DNA from: Aliivibrio sp. 1S175
GTDB lineage: Bacteria > Pseudomonadota > Gammaproteobacteria > Enterobacterales > Vibrionaceae
Assembly: GCF_001690985.1 (NCBI RefSeq)
Contig: NZ_MAJS01000079.1
Span: 186,001-250,000, forward strand
Length of the DNA: 64,000 nt
Direction of reading: 5' to 3'
Part shown: one piece after another, positions 1 through 10,850 of the stretch
Position numbering within the stretch: position 1 is the stretch's first letter
Layout of the letters: each line of letters opens with the position of its first letter
Made by a program: the position numbers and the translations under genes
The notes under the pieces: generated by a model
Database searches by the model: none
What the model was told of the DNA's origin: nothing
Seen by the model: only the letters and a program-made list of their open reading frames with translations

Positions 1-362
1 CTCGTCGTGCAGCGTTGGCTCGTGCTATTGCTCTTGATCCCGATTTAATTATGTATGACGAACCTTTTGTGGGGCAAGACCCGATTACGATGGGTGTTTT
101 GGTTGAGTTAATTCGTAATTTAAATGATGCATTAGGGTTAACGTCTGTTGTTGTTTCTCATGATGTTCCTGAAGTCATGAGTATCGCTGATCATGTCTAT
201 TTATTGGCTAACGGTAAAATTATTGCTCAAGGTTCTCCTTTTGAGCTAGAAAACAATCCAGACCCTCAAGTACGACAATTTTTAGATGGCCGTTCTGACG
301 GACCCGTTCCTTTTCGCTTTCCATCGAAACCATTAGCTGAGGAGTTATTTCCTGGTGAGTAA
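1..362 (+). CDS. mlaF: MlaF, phospholipid ABC transporter ATPase (3' part)
   Basis: C-terminal part of the ATPase of the Mla system, which moves phospholipids between the outer and inner membranes to keep the outer membrane asymmetric. The gene enters from outside the window; codons can be read from base 3. The remaining 120 residues hold the end of the signature helix, a Walker B segment (LIMYDEPF), the D-loop and the H-loop (VVSHD). The stop lies 8 nt inside mlaE, so translation is coupled. The nucleotide-binding site upstream (Walker A) is not visible here. Confidence 0.93.
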   Translation, partial: RRAALARAIALDPDLIMYDEPFVGQDPITMGVLVELIRNLNDALGLTSVVVSHDVPEVMSIADHVYLLANGKIIAQGSPFELENNPDPQVRQFLDGRSDGPVPFRFPSKPLAEELFPGE

Positions 363-1149
363 TTTCTCTTTAATCTTATTTGTTGAAAACATTGGTAAGC
401 GAGCGCTTTCAACATGCGAAGCTATTGGTCGAGCGACTTTTATGCTTTTTGGGGCGATCATTGCAAAGCCTCAACCCGTAAGAATGTTTCCATTGTTATT
501 GCAACAGCTGTATTCAGTCGGTGTGTTATCGCTTGTAATTATCGTGGTCTCAGGGCTATTTATTGGCATGGTGATAAGTCTTCAAGGTTACGTGATCTTG
601 GTCGACTACGGTGCAGAAACCAGTCTCGGTCAATTGGTGTCACTTTCGTTATTACGTGAACTAGGCCCAGTGGTTACCGCCTTATTATTTGCTGGGCGTG
701 CCGGTTCGGCATTAACCGCAGAAATAGGGTTAATGAAAACGACAGAGCAGTTGTCTAGTATGGAAATGATGGCGATAGATCCTTTGCGTCGTATTATTGC
801 CCCACGCTTATGGGCGGGTGTTATTTCAATGCCATTATTGGCGATGATCTTTATGGCTGTGGGTATATGGGGTGGTCAAATTGTTGGTGTTGAATGGAAA
901 GGTATTGATCACGGAAGTTTTTGGTCAGTAATGCAAGCATCGGTCGATGTACGCCATGACATTGTTAACAGTTTAATTAAGTGTGTCGTGTTTGCGTTTG
1001 TCGTGACATGGATTGCTTTATTTAATGGCTATGATGCGACCCCAACGTCAGAAGGGATCTCATTAGCAACAACACGAACGGTAGTGCATTCGTCACTGGC
1101 GGTATTAGGAATTGATTTTGTGCTTACAGCACTGATGTTTGGGAATTAA
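355..1149 (+). CDS. mlaE: MlaE, phospholipid ABC transporter permease
   Basis: Integral inner-membrane permease of the Mla phospholipid transporter, working with MlaF, MlaB and MlaD. The 264-residue product has the family's hydrophobic segments (around 45-80, 95-115, 150-175, 200-225, 240-262) and the conserved [14 protein letters not shown] region. It starts at a GTG overlapping the mlaF stop by 8 nt. The length is normal for the family and mlaD follows 2 nt later. Confidence 0.95.
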   Translation: MSNFSLILFVENIGKRALSTCEAIGRATFMLFGAIIAKPQPVRMFPLLLQQLYSVGVLSLVIIVVSGLFIGMVISLQGYVILVDYGAETSLGQLVSLSLLRELGPVVTALLFAGRAGSALTAEIGLMKTTEQLSSMEMMAIDPLRRIIAPRLWAGVISMPLLAMIFMAVGIWGGQIVGVEWKGIDHGSFWSVMQASVDVRHDIVNSLIKCVVFAFVVTWIALFNGYDATPTSEGISLATTRTVVHSSLAVLGIDFVLTALMFGN

Positions 1150-1151
1150 TC

Positions 1152-1646
1152 ATGCAGCAAACACGTAAAATAGAATTATTAGTCGGATTTTTTGTTTTGG
1201 CTGGCGCGGCAGCATTATTGATGTTGCTACTAAAAGTCGCCGATGTTCGTAGTGGTGGTAGCGGTGAGTATTACACTATTAATGCACAGTTCGATAATAT
1301 CGGCAGTTTAAAGTCTCGCTCACCGGTTAAGATTGGGGGTGTTGTTGTCGGTCGTGTTTCCGGTATTACATTAGATATCGAAACCTACTTACCGGTTGTC
1401 AGTATGCAAATTGATAAACAATTTGGCCAATTTCCTGAAACTTCTGCGGCACAAATTTTAACAGCAGGATTAATTGGCGAACAATATGTAGGTATCGTTC
1501 CTGGTTTTATTGATGAAGACATTGATATGCTTGGTGAGGGTGACTACATTGAAGACACTAAATCAGCATTAGTATTAGAAGACATGATAGGGCAAGTGCT
1601 ATATAGCATTGGTGGTGATTCATCAGAAAAAAGTGAGGATAAGTAA
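1152..1646 (+). CDS. mlaD: MlaD, phospholipid-binding MCE protein
   Basis: Periplasmic MCE-domain subunit that forms a hexameric lipid channel on MlaE. The 164-residue protein begins with an N-terminal signal anchor (about residues 8-28, LLVGFF...LLLKV) followed by a single MCE domain (about 40-118) with the typical VKIGGVVVGRV strand. The tail after about 120 is short and acidic. The stop overlaps the mlaC start (TAATG). Confidence 0.95.
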   Translation: MQQTRKIELLVGFFVLAGAAALLMLLLKVADVRSGGSGEYYTINAQFDNIGSLKSRSPVKIGGVVVGRVSGITLDIETYLPVVSMQIDKQFGQFPETSAAQILTAGLIGEQYVGIVPGFIDEDIDMLGEGDYIEDTKSALVLEDMIGQVLYSIGGDSSEKSEDK

Positions 1647-2287
1647 TGAAGTTAGGAATGAAAATCGTAGGGATCATACTTTCCCTTTTTATTGGTGTCG
1701 CTCAAGCTGAACCGATTGATAAAACCAAACCTTATGAAATGATGACAAAAGTCTCTGAAGACACTTTTGCGCGACTAAAAGCAGAGCAAGTCGCTATTCA
1801 AAAAGATCCAAATATATTAAAAACGGTCGTTGAAGAAGAATTAATGCCGTACGTTAATGTAAAATATGCAGCGTATAAACTACTTGGACCTCATCTTAAA
1901 AAAACGACAGCAGAAGAAAGAGAACAATTTGTAACGGCTTTTCGTGGTTACCTCGTGTCGTCATACGCTCAAGTATTAACGTTATATACAAACCAACAAA
2001 TTATGTTAGAAAAACCGAAAGCGATCCCTGAAAAAAAATCTATCATTAGCGTTCGTGTGGATATTATTGATTCAGCTCGACCAACGGTAAAAGTGGATTT
2101 TAAATTACGCAAGAATAAAAAAACATCAGAATGGCAAGCGTTTGATATGGTTGCCGAAGGTGTGAGTTTATTATCAACAAAACAATCTGAATGGAGTGCA
2201 AAAATCCGTAAAGAAGGCATTGATTCGGTAAGTAAAGAATTAACTTCATTAGCCGCTCAACCAATTCGCTTAGAAGGAAGTAAGTAA
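1646..2287 (+). CDS. mlaC: MlaC, periplasmic phospholipid shuttle
   Basis: Soluble periplasmic carrier (Tol_Tol_Ttg2 family) that ferries phospholipid between the outer-membrane MlaA-porin complex and MlaFEDB. Residues 1-21 form a signal peptide ending in AQA. The remainder is the single family domain, with many Lys and Glu and a conserved VKVDFKLRK stretch near 150. It overlaps both neighbours by one base in an mlaD-mlaC-mlaB chain, the standard gene order. MlaA is not in this window. Confidence 0.94.
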   Translation: MKLGMKIVGIILSLFIGVAQAEPIDKTKPYEMMTKVSEDTFARLKAEQVAIQKDPNILKTVVEEELMPYVNVKYAAYKLLGPHLKKTTAEEREQFVTAFRGYLVSSYAQVLTLYTNQQIMLEKPKAIPEKKSIISVRVDIIDSARPTVKVDFKLRKNKKTSEWQAFDMVAEGVSLLSTKQSEWSAKIRKEGIDSVSKELTSLAAQPIRLEGSK

Positions 2288-2607
2288 TGAGCGAAATGGA
2301 TTTATGTGAGTCTAAGTTTGATGAAATTTGCTTCAAAGGCGATCTCGAACGTGAGGTAGTGCCAAATATTTGGAATAAATTGACACAATGGAAACCTAAT
2401 ATTACCAAAGTAAAGGTAGACTTAACTCAGGTTAATCGTATTGACTCAGCAGGTGTTGTGTTACTTTTACACCTAATAGATCATGCAAAAAAACAAAATT
2501 GCCATATAATGCTTACTTTCGTCCCTGATCAGCTCATTACTTTAATTCGTTTAAGTAATGTGGAATCATTGTTTGCTGATCACTTAATAACGCAAAAGGT
2601 AGAGTAA
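2287..2607 (+). CDS. mlaB: MlaB, STAS-domain subunit of the Mla transporter
   Basis: Small cytoplasmic STAS-domain protein that binds MlaF and is needed for assembly and ATPase activity of the transporter. The 106 residues form one STAS fold, with the typical [16 protein letters not shown] segment around residues 50-65, where the Asp-Ser-Ala-Gly turn resembles anti-sigma antagonists. It overlaps mlaC and ibaG by one base each. Confidence 0.92.
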   Translation: MSEMDLCESKFDEICFKGDLEREVVPNIWNKLTQWKPNITKVKVDLTQVNRIDSAGVVLLLHLIDHAKKQNCHIMLTFVPDQLITLIRLSNVESLFADHLITQKVE

Positions 2608-2864
2608 TGGATAGCGCCGAGATTAAAGAATTATTAGACGCAGCACTTCAACTTCAAGAGATTCACGTTAAAGGTGAAGGAAGCCATTTTGAAGTTATTG
2701 CTGTGGATGAATCGTTCAATGGAATGAGCAGAGTTAAAAAGCAACAAACCATCTATGGACCTTTGATGGAACACATCTCAACAAATACTATTCACGCTCT
2801 ATCAATAAAAGCGTTTACTCCTGAAGAGTGGGCACGCGATAAAAAATTAAATAGCTTATTCTAA
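2607..2864 (+). CDS. ibaG: IbaG, BolA-family protein
   Basis: BolA/YrbA-like protein of 85 residues. The family binds monothiol glutaredoxins and [2Fe-2S] clusters and is linked to acid resistance and envelope homeostasis. The BolA fold is visible: helix 1 (IKELLDAAL), the [12 protein letters not shown] strand-turn with the conserved His, and the [14 protein letters not shown]-terminal part. It is the last gene overlapping the mla chain and murA starts 12 nt later, as in many gamma-proteobacteria. Confidence 0.93.
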   Translation: MDSAEIKELLDAALQLQEIHVKGEGSHFEVIAVDESFNGMSRVKKQQTIYGPLMEHISTNTIHALSIKAFTPEEWARDKKLNSLF

Positions 2865-2876
2865 GAGGTCCTTTGA

Positions 2877-4145
<1,269 letters not shown>

Positions 4146-4183
4146 TCGTTAGGATTATTTCAGCTACATGAGTACTAAAGTGG

Positions 4184-4214
4184 AAACCGGGTATTATATG
4201 ACCCGGTTTTTTAT
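4184..4214 (+). terminator. Rho-independent terminator after murA
   Basis: Perfect AAACCGGGT / ACCCGGTTT stem with an 8-nt loop, followed by a T-run; it closes the mla-ibaG-murA operon. Confidence 0.9.
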
Positions 4215-4281
4215 TGTTTGTAATATAAGTACACTGAATAGAACTCTTTAGTGGAATTTATATATTTTAGGAGAAACACTT

Positions 4282-5001
4282 ATGATCGCATTGTTACGCC
4301 TGATTGCTTTGGCTATCTTTGCCGTCTTTACGTTTGTATTTGGCTGTGGTTACTGCTTGTTAAGCCCACGTAATCCAAAACACGTTTATACTTTTGGTCT
4401 TTGGTTTTCTCGTATGTCGCGAGTATTTGGTATTAAACTTGAAGTTCGCGTTCCTGAGAGCGTTAAAAATGCTGGACCAAGTTTATACATTGCAAACCAT
4501 CAAAATAGCTGGGATTTGTTTACTGTCTCTGGGGCAATTCAACCAAGAACGGTTACGGTAGGTAAAAAAAGCATCGCGTGGATGCCGTTGTTTGGTCAAC
4601 TGTATTGGATCACGGGTAACATTCTTATCGATCGTAATAATCGCAGTAAAGCGGTAGGCACTATTTCACAAGTTGCAGATAATATTAAGAAACGTAATGT
4701 CTCTGTTTGGATGTTTCCTGAAGGAACTCGCTCTCGTGGTCGTGGTTTATTGCCATTTAAAACAGGTGCATTTCATGCGGCTATCGCAGCAGATGTTCCT
4801 GTGACGCCAATCGTATGTAGCAATACGGAAGGCGTAAAACTAAATCGTTGGAATAACGGTGTGGTGATTGTTGAAATTTTGCCACCAGTAAGTCTTGATG
4901 GTTACGATAAAACAAACGTTCGTGAGTTAGCGAATGAATGTCGTGAACAAATGAAAATTAAGCTAGAAGAACTCAATAAAGAAGTTGCAGAACGCAGCTA
5001 A
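4282..5001 (+). CDS. plsC: PlsC, 1-acyl-sn-glycerol-3-phosphate acyltransferase
   Basis: Inner-membrane enzyme adding the second acyl chain to lysophosphatidic acid to make phosphatidic acid. The 239-residue protein has an N-terminal membrane segment (about 3-27), the catalytic NHQNSWD box (HX4D type, around residue 72), and the glycerol-phosphate-binding FPEGTRSRG box around residue 149. It stands alone after its own AGGAG ribosome site, with a terminator on each side. Confidence 0.95.
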   Translation: MIALLRLIALAIFAVFTFVFGCGYCLLSPRNPKHVYTFGLWFSRMSRVFGIKLEVRVPESVKNAGPSLYIANHQNSWDLFTVSGAIQPRTVTVGKKSIAWMPLFGQLYWITGNILIDRNNRSKAVGTISQVADNIKKRNVSVWMFPEGTRSRGRGLLPFKTGAFHAAIAADVPVTPIVCSNTEGVKLNRWNNGVVIVEILPPVSLDGYDKTNVRELANECREQMKIKLEELNKEVAERS

Positions 5002-5024
5002 GTTTACGTTTTTATTGTGATTTT

Positions 5025-5060
5025 AAGGGTATGCAGCTTGCTGTGTACCCTTTTGTTTTT
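5025..5060 (+). terminator. Terminator after plsC
   Basis: Inverted repeat AAGGGTA / TACCCTT with an inner GCAGC / GCTG stem, then a T-rich run (ttttgttttt). Confidence 0.8.
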
Positions 5061-5091
5061 GATGTGTATCTCTTTAAATGTGTAGATAATA

Positions 5092-5634
5092 ATGAAAGAA
5101 GAAGTCGTCCTTGTAAGCAAGCAAGGAGAAGCCATTGGCACAATGGAAAAATTAGAAGCTCACGAGAAAGGTTTATTACATTTGGCTTTCTCTGTTCTAC
5201 TTTATCGTAATGGTAAAGATGAAAGAGAGTTTCTGTTACAAAAACGCGCTGAGTGTAAGTATCATAGTAAAGGAAAGTGGAGCAATACCTGTTGTTCTCA
5301 CCCAAGACTTAATGAGTCGGTAGAATCCGCTGGAGAGCGCCGGTTAGAAGAAGAAATTGGTATTGTTGGTGTTGCAGCACATACATTTGAAAATCTGGGT
5401 TGGTTTGTTTATCAAGCTGAATTAGAGAATGGTTTGAGTGAACATGAGCTGGATTATATTTTATTGGCGAATACACCCGACGTTAAATTCCTAATGAACC
5501 CTAATGAAGTCAGTGACATTCAGTGGTGGCGCGAGAGTGACATTACAAAAGCGTTAGAAAAAAATCCTACTATTTTCTCGGTATGGTTTAAAACGGTTTA
5601 CTCTAAAGCAACGCAATATTTGAATGAAAAATAA
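5092..5634 (+). CDS. idi: Isopentenyl-diphosphate delta-isomerase, type 1
   Basis: Nudix-superfamily isomerase interconverting IPP and DMAPP for isoprenoid synthesis. The 180 residues contain the active-site Cys in NTCCSHP (around residue 66), the Nudix-like box RRLEEEIGI (around 86) and the conserved glutamate region HELDYIL (around 117). The ribosome site upstream is weak. It converges with ridA and shares a hairpin with it at the stop codon. Type 1 is the usual enterobacterial and vibrio form. Confidence 0.93.
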   Translation: MKEEVVLVSKQGEAIGTMEKLEAHEKGLLHLAFSVLLYRNGKDEREFLLQKRAECKYHSKGKWSNTCCSHPRLNESVESAGERRLEEEIGIVGVAAHTFENLGWFVYQAELENGLSEHELDYILLANTPDVKFLMNPNEVSDIQWWRESDITKALEKNPTIFSVWFKTVYSKATQYLNEK

Positions 5635-5659
5635 GGCAGAAACTTATAAAGCCTGCCTT
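5633..5659. terminator. Bidirectional hairpin between idi and ridA
   Basis: AAGGCAG / CTGCCTT stem (7 bp, 13-nt loop) overlapping the idi stop and lying 27 nt past the ridA stop; T-rich on both sides. Confidence 0.55.
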
Positions 5660-5685
5660 CATCATGTTATTTATTGTTTTTGAGC

Positions 5686-6075
5686 TTATTTGCGAACGGC
5701 AATAGCTTCGATTTCAATGCCAACATCTTTTGGAAGACGTGCAACTTCAACGCAAGAACGGGCAGGGTAGTTAGCTACTTTATGCTCATCAAAGAAGTTG
5801 CCATACACTTCATTCACAGTACCAAAATCATTTAAGTCTTTTACAAATACCGTCATTTTAACGATATCAGAAACCGTTAGACCAGACGCTTCAATAACGG
5901 CTTTAACATTTTCTAGAGATTGACGAGCTTGCTCTGCAATATCATCAGATACTTCACCCGTTGCTGGGTTTACAGGAATTTGGCCAGAAGTCAGTACCAT
6001 GTTACCAAGATCAACACCTTGAATGTATGGACCAATTGCTGCAGGTGCGTTATCTGTATGAAGAACTTTAGTCAT
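5686..6075 (-). CDS. ridA: RidA, reactive enamine/imine deaminase
   Basis: YjgF/YER057c/UK114 family protein of 129 residues that hydrolyses reactive 2-aminoacrylate and related enamines formed by PLP enzymes. Family marks: the N-terminal APAAIGPYIQGV segment, SGQIPVNP near residue 30, and the signature ending PARSCVEVARLP with the conserved Arg and Cys around 105-107. It lies downstream of pyrBI, a common linkage, but the pyrBI terminator lies between, so it is probably transcribed at least partly on its own. Confidence 0.95.
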   Translation of the reverse strand: MTKVLHTDNAPAAIGPYIQGVDLGNMVLTSGQIPVNPATGEVSDDIAEQARQSLENVKAVIEASGLTVSDIVKMTVFVKDLNDFGTVNEVYGNFFDEHKVANYPARSCVEVARLPKDVGIEIEAIAVRK

Positions 6076-6150
6076 TGTCTGATTCCTTTTTGAGTGAAGT
6101 GAACCTTAAGTTCACTGATAAGTTCAATATAAAACAAATGTTAGAAATAA

Positions 6151-6177
6151 AACAGCCCCGACAATATCGAGGCTGAG
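6151..6177 (-). terminator. Terminator of the pyrBI operon
   Basis: Reading the minus strand, a CAGCC...GGCTG stem (with the inner TCGAtattgTCGG part) is followed by TTTTATT, 19 nt after the pyrI stop. Confidence 0.75.
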
Positions 6178-6195
6178 AAGATAGTTCTATTTAAC

Positions 6196-6660
6196 TCAAT
6201 TTAAATCGGCAACGACTTCTTGAGAATATACTTTTTCGCAGTATTTACATTTTAGATGGATGCTTTCTTTCTTTGTTATTACTTTAAAGCTGCTATCTAC
6301 GGGTTCACCATGAGTAATACAATTACTGTTTGGGCATTCAAATACCCCTGTAATTTGCTCAGGTAAAATTAATGGGATTTTTTTAACGACTTCATAGTTT
6401 TCGATCTGGTTTACTGTTGCATGAGGCGCGTATAAAGCAAGTTTGCTTGCTTGCTCAGGCGTGACAAATGTATTCTCTATCTTCAGAAGATCTTTTGCAC
6501 CTAATGCAGAAGAGGGTAAGTTTAAACCAATGGTGACACGCTCTGCTGTTTTATCCATTTGGAATAACTTCAGCACTTTAACGCCAATGTTTGCAGGAAT
6601 ATGATCGATTACAGTACCGTTTTTGATCGCTTCAACACGTAATTGAGTTTTGTTAGCCAT
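6196..6660 (-). CDS. pyrI: PyrI, aspartate carbamoyltransferase regulatory subunit
   Basis: Regulatory chain of ATCase, binding CTP/ATP and the catalytic trimers. The start chosen is the ATG giving MANKTQLRV..., preceded by GGGAGA; an in-frame ATG 12 codons upstream has no ribosome site and overlaps pyrB. The 154-residue chain has the allosteric N-terminal domain and the C-terminal zinc domain with four cysteines (CPNSNC near 109-114 and CKYC near 138-141). Confidence 0.96.
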   Translation of the reverse strand: MANKTQLRVEAIKNGTVIDHIPANIGVKVLKLFQMDKTAERVTIGLNLPSSALGAKDLLKIENTFVTPEQASKLALYAPHATVNQIENYEVVKKIPLILPEQITGVFECPNSNCITHGEPVDSSFKVITKKESIHLKCKYCEKVYSQEVVADLN

Positions 6661-6673
6661 GTTGATATCTCCC

Positions 6674-7603
6674 TTAAAGTGTGTCATTAAGAACAAGTGC
6701 TAATAGAGCTTGTCGTGCATAAACGCCATTTTCAGCTTGTTGGAAATAATAAGCGTATGGTGTTTTATCTACGTCGATATTGATTTCGTCGATACGTGGA
6801 AGAGGGTGAAGCACTTTTAAGTTGTCACGAGCAGGCTGTAAATCTTGTGCAGAAAGAATATAGGCAGACTTGATATGCGCATATTCAGATTCATCAAAGC
6901 GCTCTTTTTGAACTCGAGTCATATAAAGGATATCTAACTCAGGAATTGCAGCTTCCATGCTATTTAGCAGTTGGTATTCAATGCCTAATTCATCTAGCTC
7001 TTCACAAATATAATCTGGCATTGCTAGTACTTCTGGTGCGATAAAGAAGAATTTAATGCCGTTAAACTTAGCTAACGCTTGAGTTAAAGAGTGAACAGTA
7101 CGACCGTATTTTAAATCCCCAACAAAGGCGATATTTAGGTTATCTAAGCGACCTTGAGTTTCATAAATAGTATACAAATCTAATAAAGTTTGCGTCGGAT
7201 GTTGGTTTGCACCATCTCCTGCATTTATGACAGGCGTTCCGTTTGAGAATTCAGAAGCAAGACGAGCTGCTCCTTCTTTAGGGTGACGCATCACATAAGC
7301 ATCAGCATAAGAAGTAATAATCTGAACTGAATCGGCTAGGGTTTCCCCTTTTTGAGCAAGAGAGGTGTTACCCGCTGTATCAAAACCAATGACTGAACCA
7401 CCTAAACGTTGAATCGCAGTTTCAAAAGATAGGCGAGTACGAGTTGATGCTTCAAAAAAGCAGCTCGCAATAACCTTATTCTTCAATAATTCAGGTTGAG
7501 GTTCTTTTTTTATTTTCCCTGCTGTTTCTACGATCAGTTCTAACTCTTCACGAGATAGTTCTGGAATAGAAATGATGTGCTTGTTATATAGCGAGTTAGC
7601 CAT
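6674..7603 (-). CDS. pyrB: PyrB, aspartate carbamoyltransferase catalytic subunit
   Basis: Condenses carbamoyl phosphate and aspartate in pyrimidine synthesis. The carbamoyl-phosphate loop STRTRLSFE is near residue 53, and the HPxxDE-like segment HPLPRIDEI is near 265. The start is the ATG preceded by AGGGAAGAG; the ORF extends 10 codons further but that would overlap the leader region. pyrI starts 13 nt downstream. Expression is probably set by the UTP-sensitive attenuator just upstream. Confidence 0.97.
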   Translation of the reverse strand: MANSLYNKHIISIPELSREELELIVETAGKIKKEPQPELLKNKVIASCFFEASTRTRLSFETAIQRLGGSVIGFDTAGNTSLAQKGETLADSVQIITSYADAYVMRHPKEGAARLASEFSNGTPVINAGDGANQHPTQTLLDLYTIYETQGRLDNLNIAFVGDLKYGRTVHSLTQALAKFNGIKFFFIAPEVLAMPDYICEELDELGIEYQLLNSMEAAIPELDILYMTRVQKERFDESEYAHIKSAYILSAQDLQPARDNLKVLHPLPRIDEINIDVDKTPYAYYFQQAENGVYARQALLALVLNDTL

Positions 7604-7642
7604 AGTCTCTCTTCCCTTTAGTGTGTCAGTCATATTTAAATC

Positions 7643-7672
7643 AAAAAAAAGCCCCCTATAAAATAGGAGGCT
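7643..7672 (-). terminator. pyrBI attenuator (intrinsic terminator)
   Basis: On the minus strand an 8-bp GCCTCCTA / TAGGGGGC stem with one wobble pair is followed by eight Ts, between the leader peptide and pyrB. The leader peptide stop codon lies at the foot of the hairpin. This is the geometry expected for ribosome-coupled attenuation, in which low UTP stalls RNA polymerase in the U-rich leader so that the trailing ribosome prevents hairpin formation. Confidence 0.85.
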
Positions 7673-7777
7673 TTAAAAATATCGGTAATTAGGAAACTCA
7701 AAAAATAGGGGACCACCACACGTTGTCAGTGCAGATTCTCGGTCGACCGCTGTATGAAGATAAGTTAATAACATCAT
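7673..7777 (-). CDS. pyrL: PyrL, pyrBI operon leader peptide
   Basis: A 34-codon reading frame with tandem ATGs (7777 and 7774) preceded by AGGAAAT. It ends at the base of the attenuator hairpin. Its second half is rich in Phe, Tyr and Leu codons (LFFEF, then YRYF at the end) and so in U, as needed for UTP sensing. The sequence itself is not conserved with the enterobacterial PyrL; the assignment rests on position and design. Confidence 0.75.
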   Translation of the reverse strand: MMLLTYLHTAVDRESALTTCGGPLFFEFPNYRYF

Positions 7778-7882
7778 AATTTCCTAGTAAATTGCGCGAG
7801 ATTATACTCGCATCAAAATCCTAAGCAAGCGTTTGCATCAAACTTATTTTGATTTTTCCTTTTCTTTATTGGTATCTTAGAT

Positions 7883-8887
7883 TTACTGACCTAGCGTAGC
7901 AACCATAATTGCTTTGATAGTATGCATGCGGTTTTCCGCTTCATCAAAGACGATAGAAAATTCCGATTCAAAAACTTCTTCGGTCACTTCTAGGCCGTTC
8001 ATTCCGTACTTTTCCGCAATCTCTTTACCGACGGTTGTTTCATCATTATGGAAAGCAGGTAAGCAGTGCATGAATTTAACATTTGGATTATGTGTTGCTT
8101 TAATAACATCCATATTAACTTGGTAAGGCGTCATTAGCGCAACTCGCTCATCCCATGCCTCAGGCGCCTCTCCCATCGACACCCAAACGTCGGTGTATAA
8201 GAAATCACATCCTTTAACACCCGTTTCTACTTCTTCAGTAAGAATAATTTTAGCGCCTGTTTGTACTGCGATACTTTGGCATTGAGCGACTAATTCATCT
8301 TCAGGCCAGAATTGCTTAGGAGCAACAAGGCGGACCTCCATCCCCATTTTGGCAGCGCCAACCATGAGAGAGTTACCCATGTTATTACGAGCATCACCAA
8401 GGTAGGCAAAAGTAATTTGATTTAGTTGCTTTCCATTTGCATATTCTTGCATTGTGAGGAAATCAGCTAAAATTTGAGTTGGGTGAAATTCATCGGTTAA
8501 TCCATTCCAGACGGGAACGCCGGCATATAGGCCCAGCTCTTCAACAATAGATTGGCCAAAACCACGATATTCAATACCATCGTACATACGACCCAGTACA
8601 CGAGCCGTATCTTTCATTGATTCTTTGTGGCCAATTTGAGAACCAGAAGGACCAAGATAAGTCACTTTAGCACCTTGGTCAAAAGCCGCAACTTCAAAGG
8701 CGCATCGAGTACGAGTAGAGGCTTTTTCAAAAATTAGCGCAATATTTTTACCTGATAATTGAGGTTGTTCATAGCCTGCGTATTTTGCTTTTTTTAAATC
8801 AGCAGATAACTCAAGTAAATGCATAATCTCTTTAGGGGTAAAATCTAATAATTTTAAAAAATTTCTATTACGTATATTAAAAGCCAT
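7883..8887 (-). CDS. argF: Ornithine carbamoyltransferase
   Basis: Makes citrulline from ornithine and carbamoyl phosphate, or works in reverse in the arginine deiminase pathway. The 334-residue protein has the carbamoyl-phosphate motif STRTRCAFE near 56, the HPTQ motif near 134, and the ornithine-binding HCLPAFH loop near 274. It lies downstream of arcA and upstream of the pyrBI leader. Pairing with an arginine deiminase gene suggests a catabolic role is possible, but sequence alone does not separate anabolic from catabolic forms. Confidence 0.95.
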   Translation of the reverse strand: MAFNIRNRNFLKLLDFTPKEIMHLLELSADLKKAKYAGYEQPQLSGKNIALIFEKASTRTRCAFEVAAFDQGAKVTYLGPSGSQIGHKESMKDTARVLGRMYDGIEYRGFGQSIVEELGLYAGVPVWNGLTDEFHPTQILADFLTMQEYANGKQLNQITFAYLGDARNNMGNSLMVGAAKMGMEVRLVAPKQFWPEDELVAQCQSIAVQTGAKIILTEEVETGVKGCDFLYTDVWVSMGEAPEAWDERVALMTPYQVNMDVIKATHNPNVKFMHCLPAFHNDETTVGKEIAEKYGMNGLEVTEEVFESEFSIVFDEAENRMHTIKAIMVATLGQ

Positions 8888-8918
8888 ACCGTGCTCCTAG
8901 CTGATAGTATCAATCCGA

Positions 8919-8960
8919 TAAAATTCATTTAAACATAAAAATGCATTAAATGTGAATTTT
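8919..8960 (-). promoter_or_regulatory. Possible ArgR operator region upstream of argF
   Basis: Between arcA and argF an A/T-rich stretch has several imperfect TGNAT-N4-ATNCA-like half-sites on the minus strand (ATGCATTTTTATG and AATGAATTTTATC, 18 bp apart). This resembles paired ARG boxes, although the half-sites are degenerate. Confidence 0.35.
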
Positions 8961-8983
8961 TATTTTAATTTATTTTGTGGGAG

Positions 8984-10204
8984 TTAAATGCCATCTCTTT
9001 CAATAGGGCAACTCATACAGCGAGCACCACCGCGGCCTCTACCTAATTCATCCCCTGTAATCGGTAGTACCTTTATACCGGCTTTATCGTATTTCTCATT
9101 GGTATAAGTATTTCTTTCATAAGCAACGACAACGCCTGGTTTAATCGTTAATACGTTATTCGCATCGTGCCATTGTTCACGTTCAGCCTCGTAGCTATCG
9201 CCACCGGTCGTAATAATATTAAGAGAGTCTAACTCTAGAGCTGACGTAAGAGTTTTCTGAAAATTTGGCATTTCTTTAATCGCGAGTTGTTGTTCTCCAC
9301 ACGCGGTGATTGACCAACATGACATTGCCATGTCAATGACTCTTGGATAGACGGAGAATACATTATGGTCCATGTGAGTCATTACGGTATCTAAATGCAT
9401 GCAAGAGCGATCTTCTGGTAATTTAATAGCAATGACTTGTTTAGCTTGGTGTGTTCTAAAGAGCTGTTTAGCTAAATTTTCAATACCTTGTGGCGTGGTT
9501 CGTTCTGAAATACCAACTAAGACATTCCCTTTACCAATAACTAATACATCACCACCTTCTATCGTCGCATTATCATAATATTGATGTTCATCTTCAAAGT
9601 AGCGAGGAAAGGCTTCTGTGCTAAATAAAGGGTGCCAACGATAAATTGCCCGTAGATGATTTGATTCTCTTTTTCGAGCGGATTTAGCCATAGGGTTAAT
9701 CGAAACCCCTCCATAAATCCAGCAAGAGGTATCTCGAGTAAATAAATGGTTAGGAAGCGGATCGATAACAAAATCGAATGGGTCACTTAATTGTTGTAGC
9801 ATCGATGGGGCTTTGAAAGGCAGTTCGATAAAGGCTAAACCACCTAATAAGATAGAAGCCAGTTCTTGATTATCTTTGGTGAGTAAGAAGTCACGAATTT
9901 GGTTGGCAAAGGTTGGTCCAAAACGGTAATGAGAGATTTGATGCTTTAACAGCCATTGCTTTGCTTCAGGATGTCGAAGTGTTTCTTCGAGTAAGTCTTG
10001 TAAGAGCAGTACTTCAACATCTTGAGATTGTAAGGTTGCAACAAATTGATCATGTTCATAAAGAGCCTTCTCAACCGACAGTACATCATCAAAAAGTAGC
10101 TTATGGCAATTGGTAGGGGTTAGGTGGCTCAATGCTCTTTCTGGACGATGTAGGATAACTCGGCGAAGCTGACCAATTTCAGAGCCAACAAATAGCTTAT
10201 TCAT
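8984..10204 (-). CDS. arcA: Arginine deiminase
   Basis: Hydrolyses arginine to citrulline and ammonia, the first step of the ADI pathway that yields ATP via carbamoyl phosphate. The 406 residues carry the family marks: FTRDTSCW near 157, EGGDVLVIG near 217, and the catalytic Cys in [11 protein letters not shown] at the C terminus. The ornithine carbamoyltransferase gene follows about 100 nt downstream on the same strand. A separate carbamate kinase is not in the window. Confidence 0.96.
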   Translation of the reverse strand: MNKLFVGSEIGQLRRVILHRPERALSHLTPTNCHKLLFDDVLSVEKALYEHDQFVATLQSQDVEVLLLQDLLEETLRHPEAKQWLLKHQISHYRFGPTFANQIRDFLLTKDNQELASILLGGLAFIELPFKAPSMLQQLSDPFDFVIDPLPNHLFTRDTSCWIYGGVSINPMAKSARKRESNHLRAIYRWHPLFSTEAFPRYFEDEHQYYDNATIEGGDVLVIGKGNVLVGISERTTPQGIENLAKQLFRTHQAKQVIAIKLPEDRSCMHLDTVMTHMDHNVFSVYPRVIDMAMSCWSITACGEQQLAIKEMPNFQKTLTSALELDSLNIITTGGDSYEAEREQWHDANNVLTIKPGVVVAYERNTYTNEKYDKAGIKVLPITGDELGRGRGGARCMSCPIERDGI

Positions 10205-10324
10205 AAGATTCCTTTCTAATATCTACAGCTAGTACGAGAAATAATACCGTATAGTAGGTAAATATTCTTTAATTATTGAAGTACTAGGGAATTTGGTTTG
10301 AGCAGGCTATAATGCCCACGTTAA

Positions 10325-10774
<450 letters not shown>

Positions 10775-10808
10775 AAATATTGTCAAATAACGACAATTGA
10801 GAGACTGT

Positions 10809-10847
10809 GCCCTAGGCTTGTAATTATAAGCCTAGGGCATTTTTTTA
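10809..10847 (+). terminator. Terminator after rraB
   Basis: Perfect 11-bp stem GCCCTAGGCTT / AAGCCTAGGGC followed by seven Ts; the next gene starts immediately after the T-run. Confidence 0.92.
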
Positions 10848-10850
10848 GGG

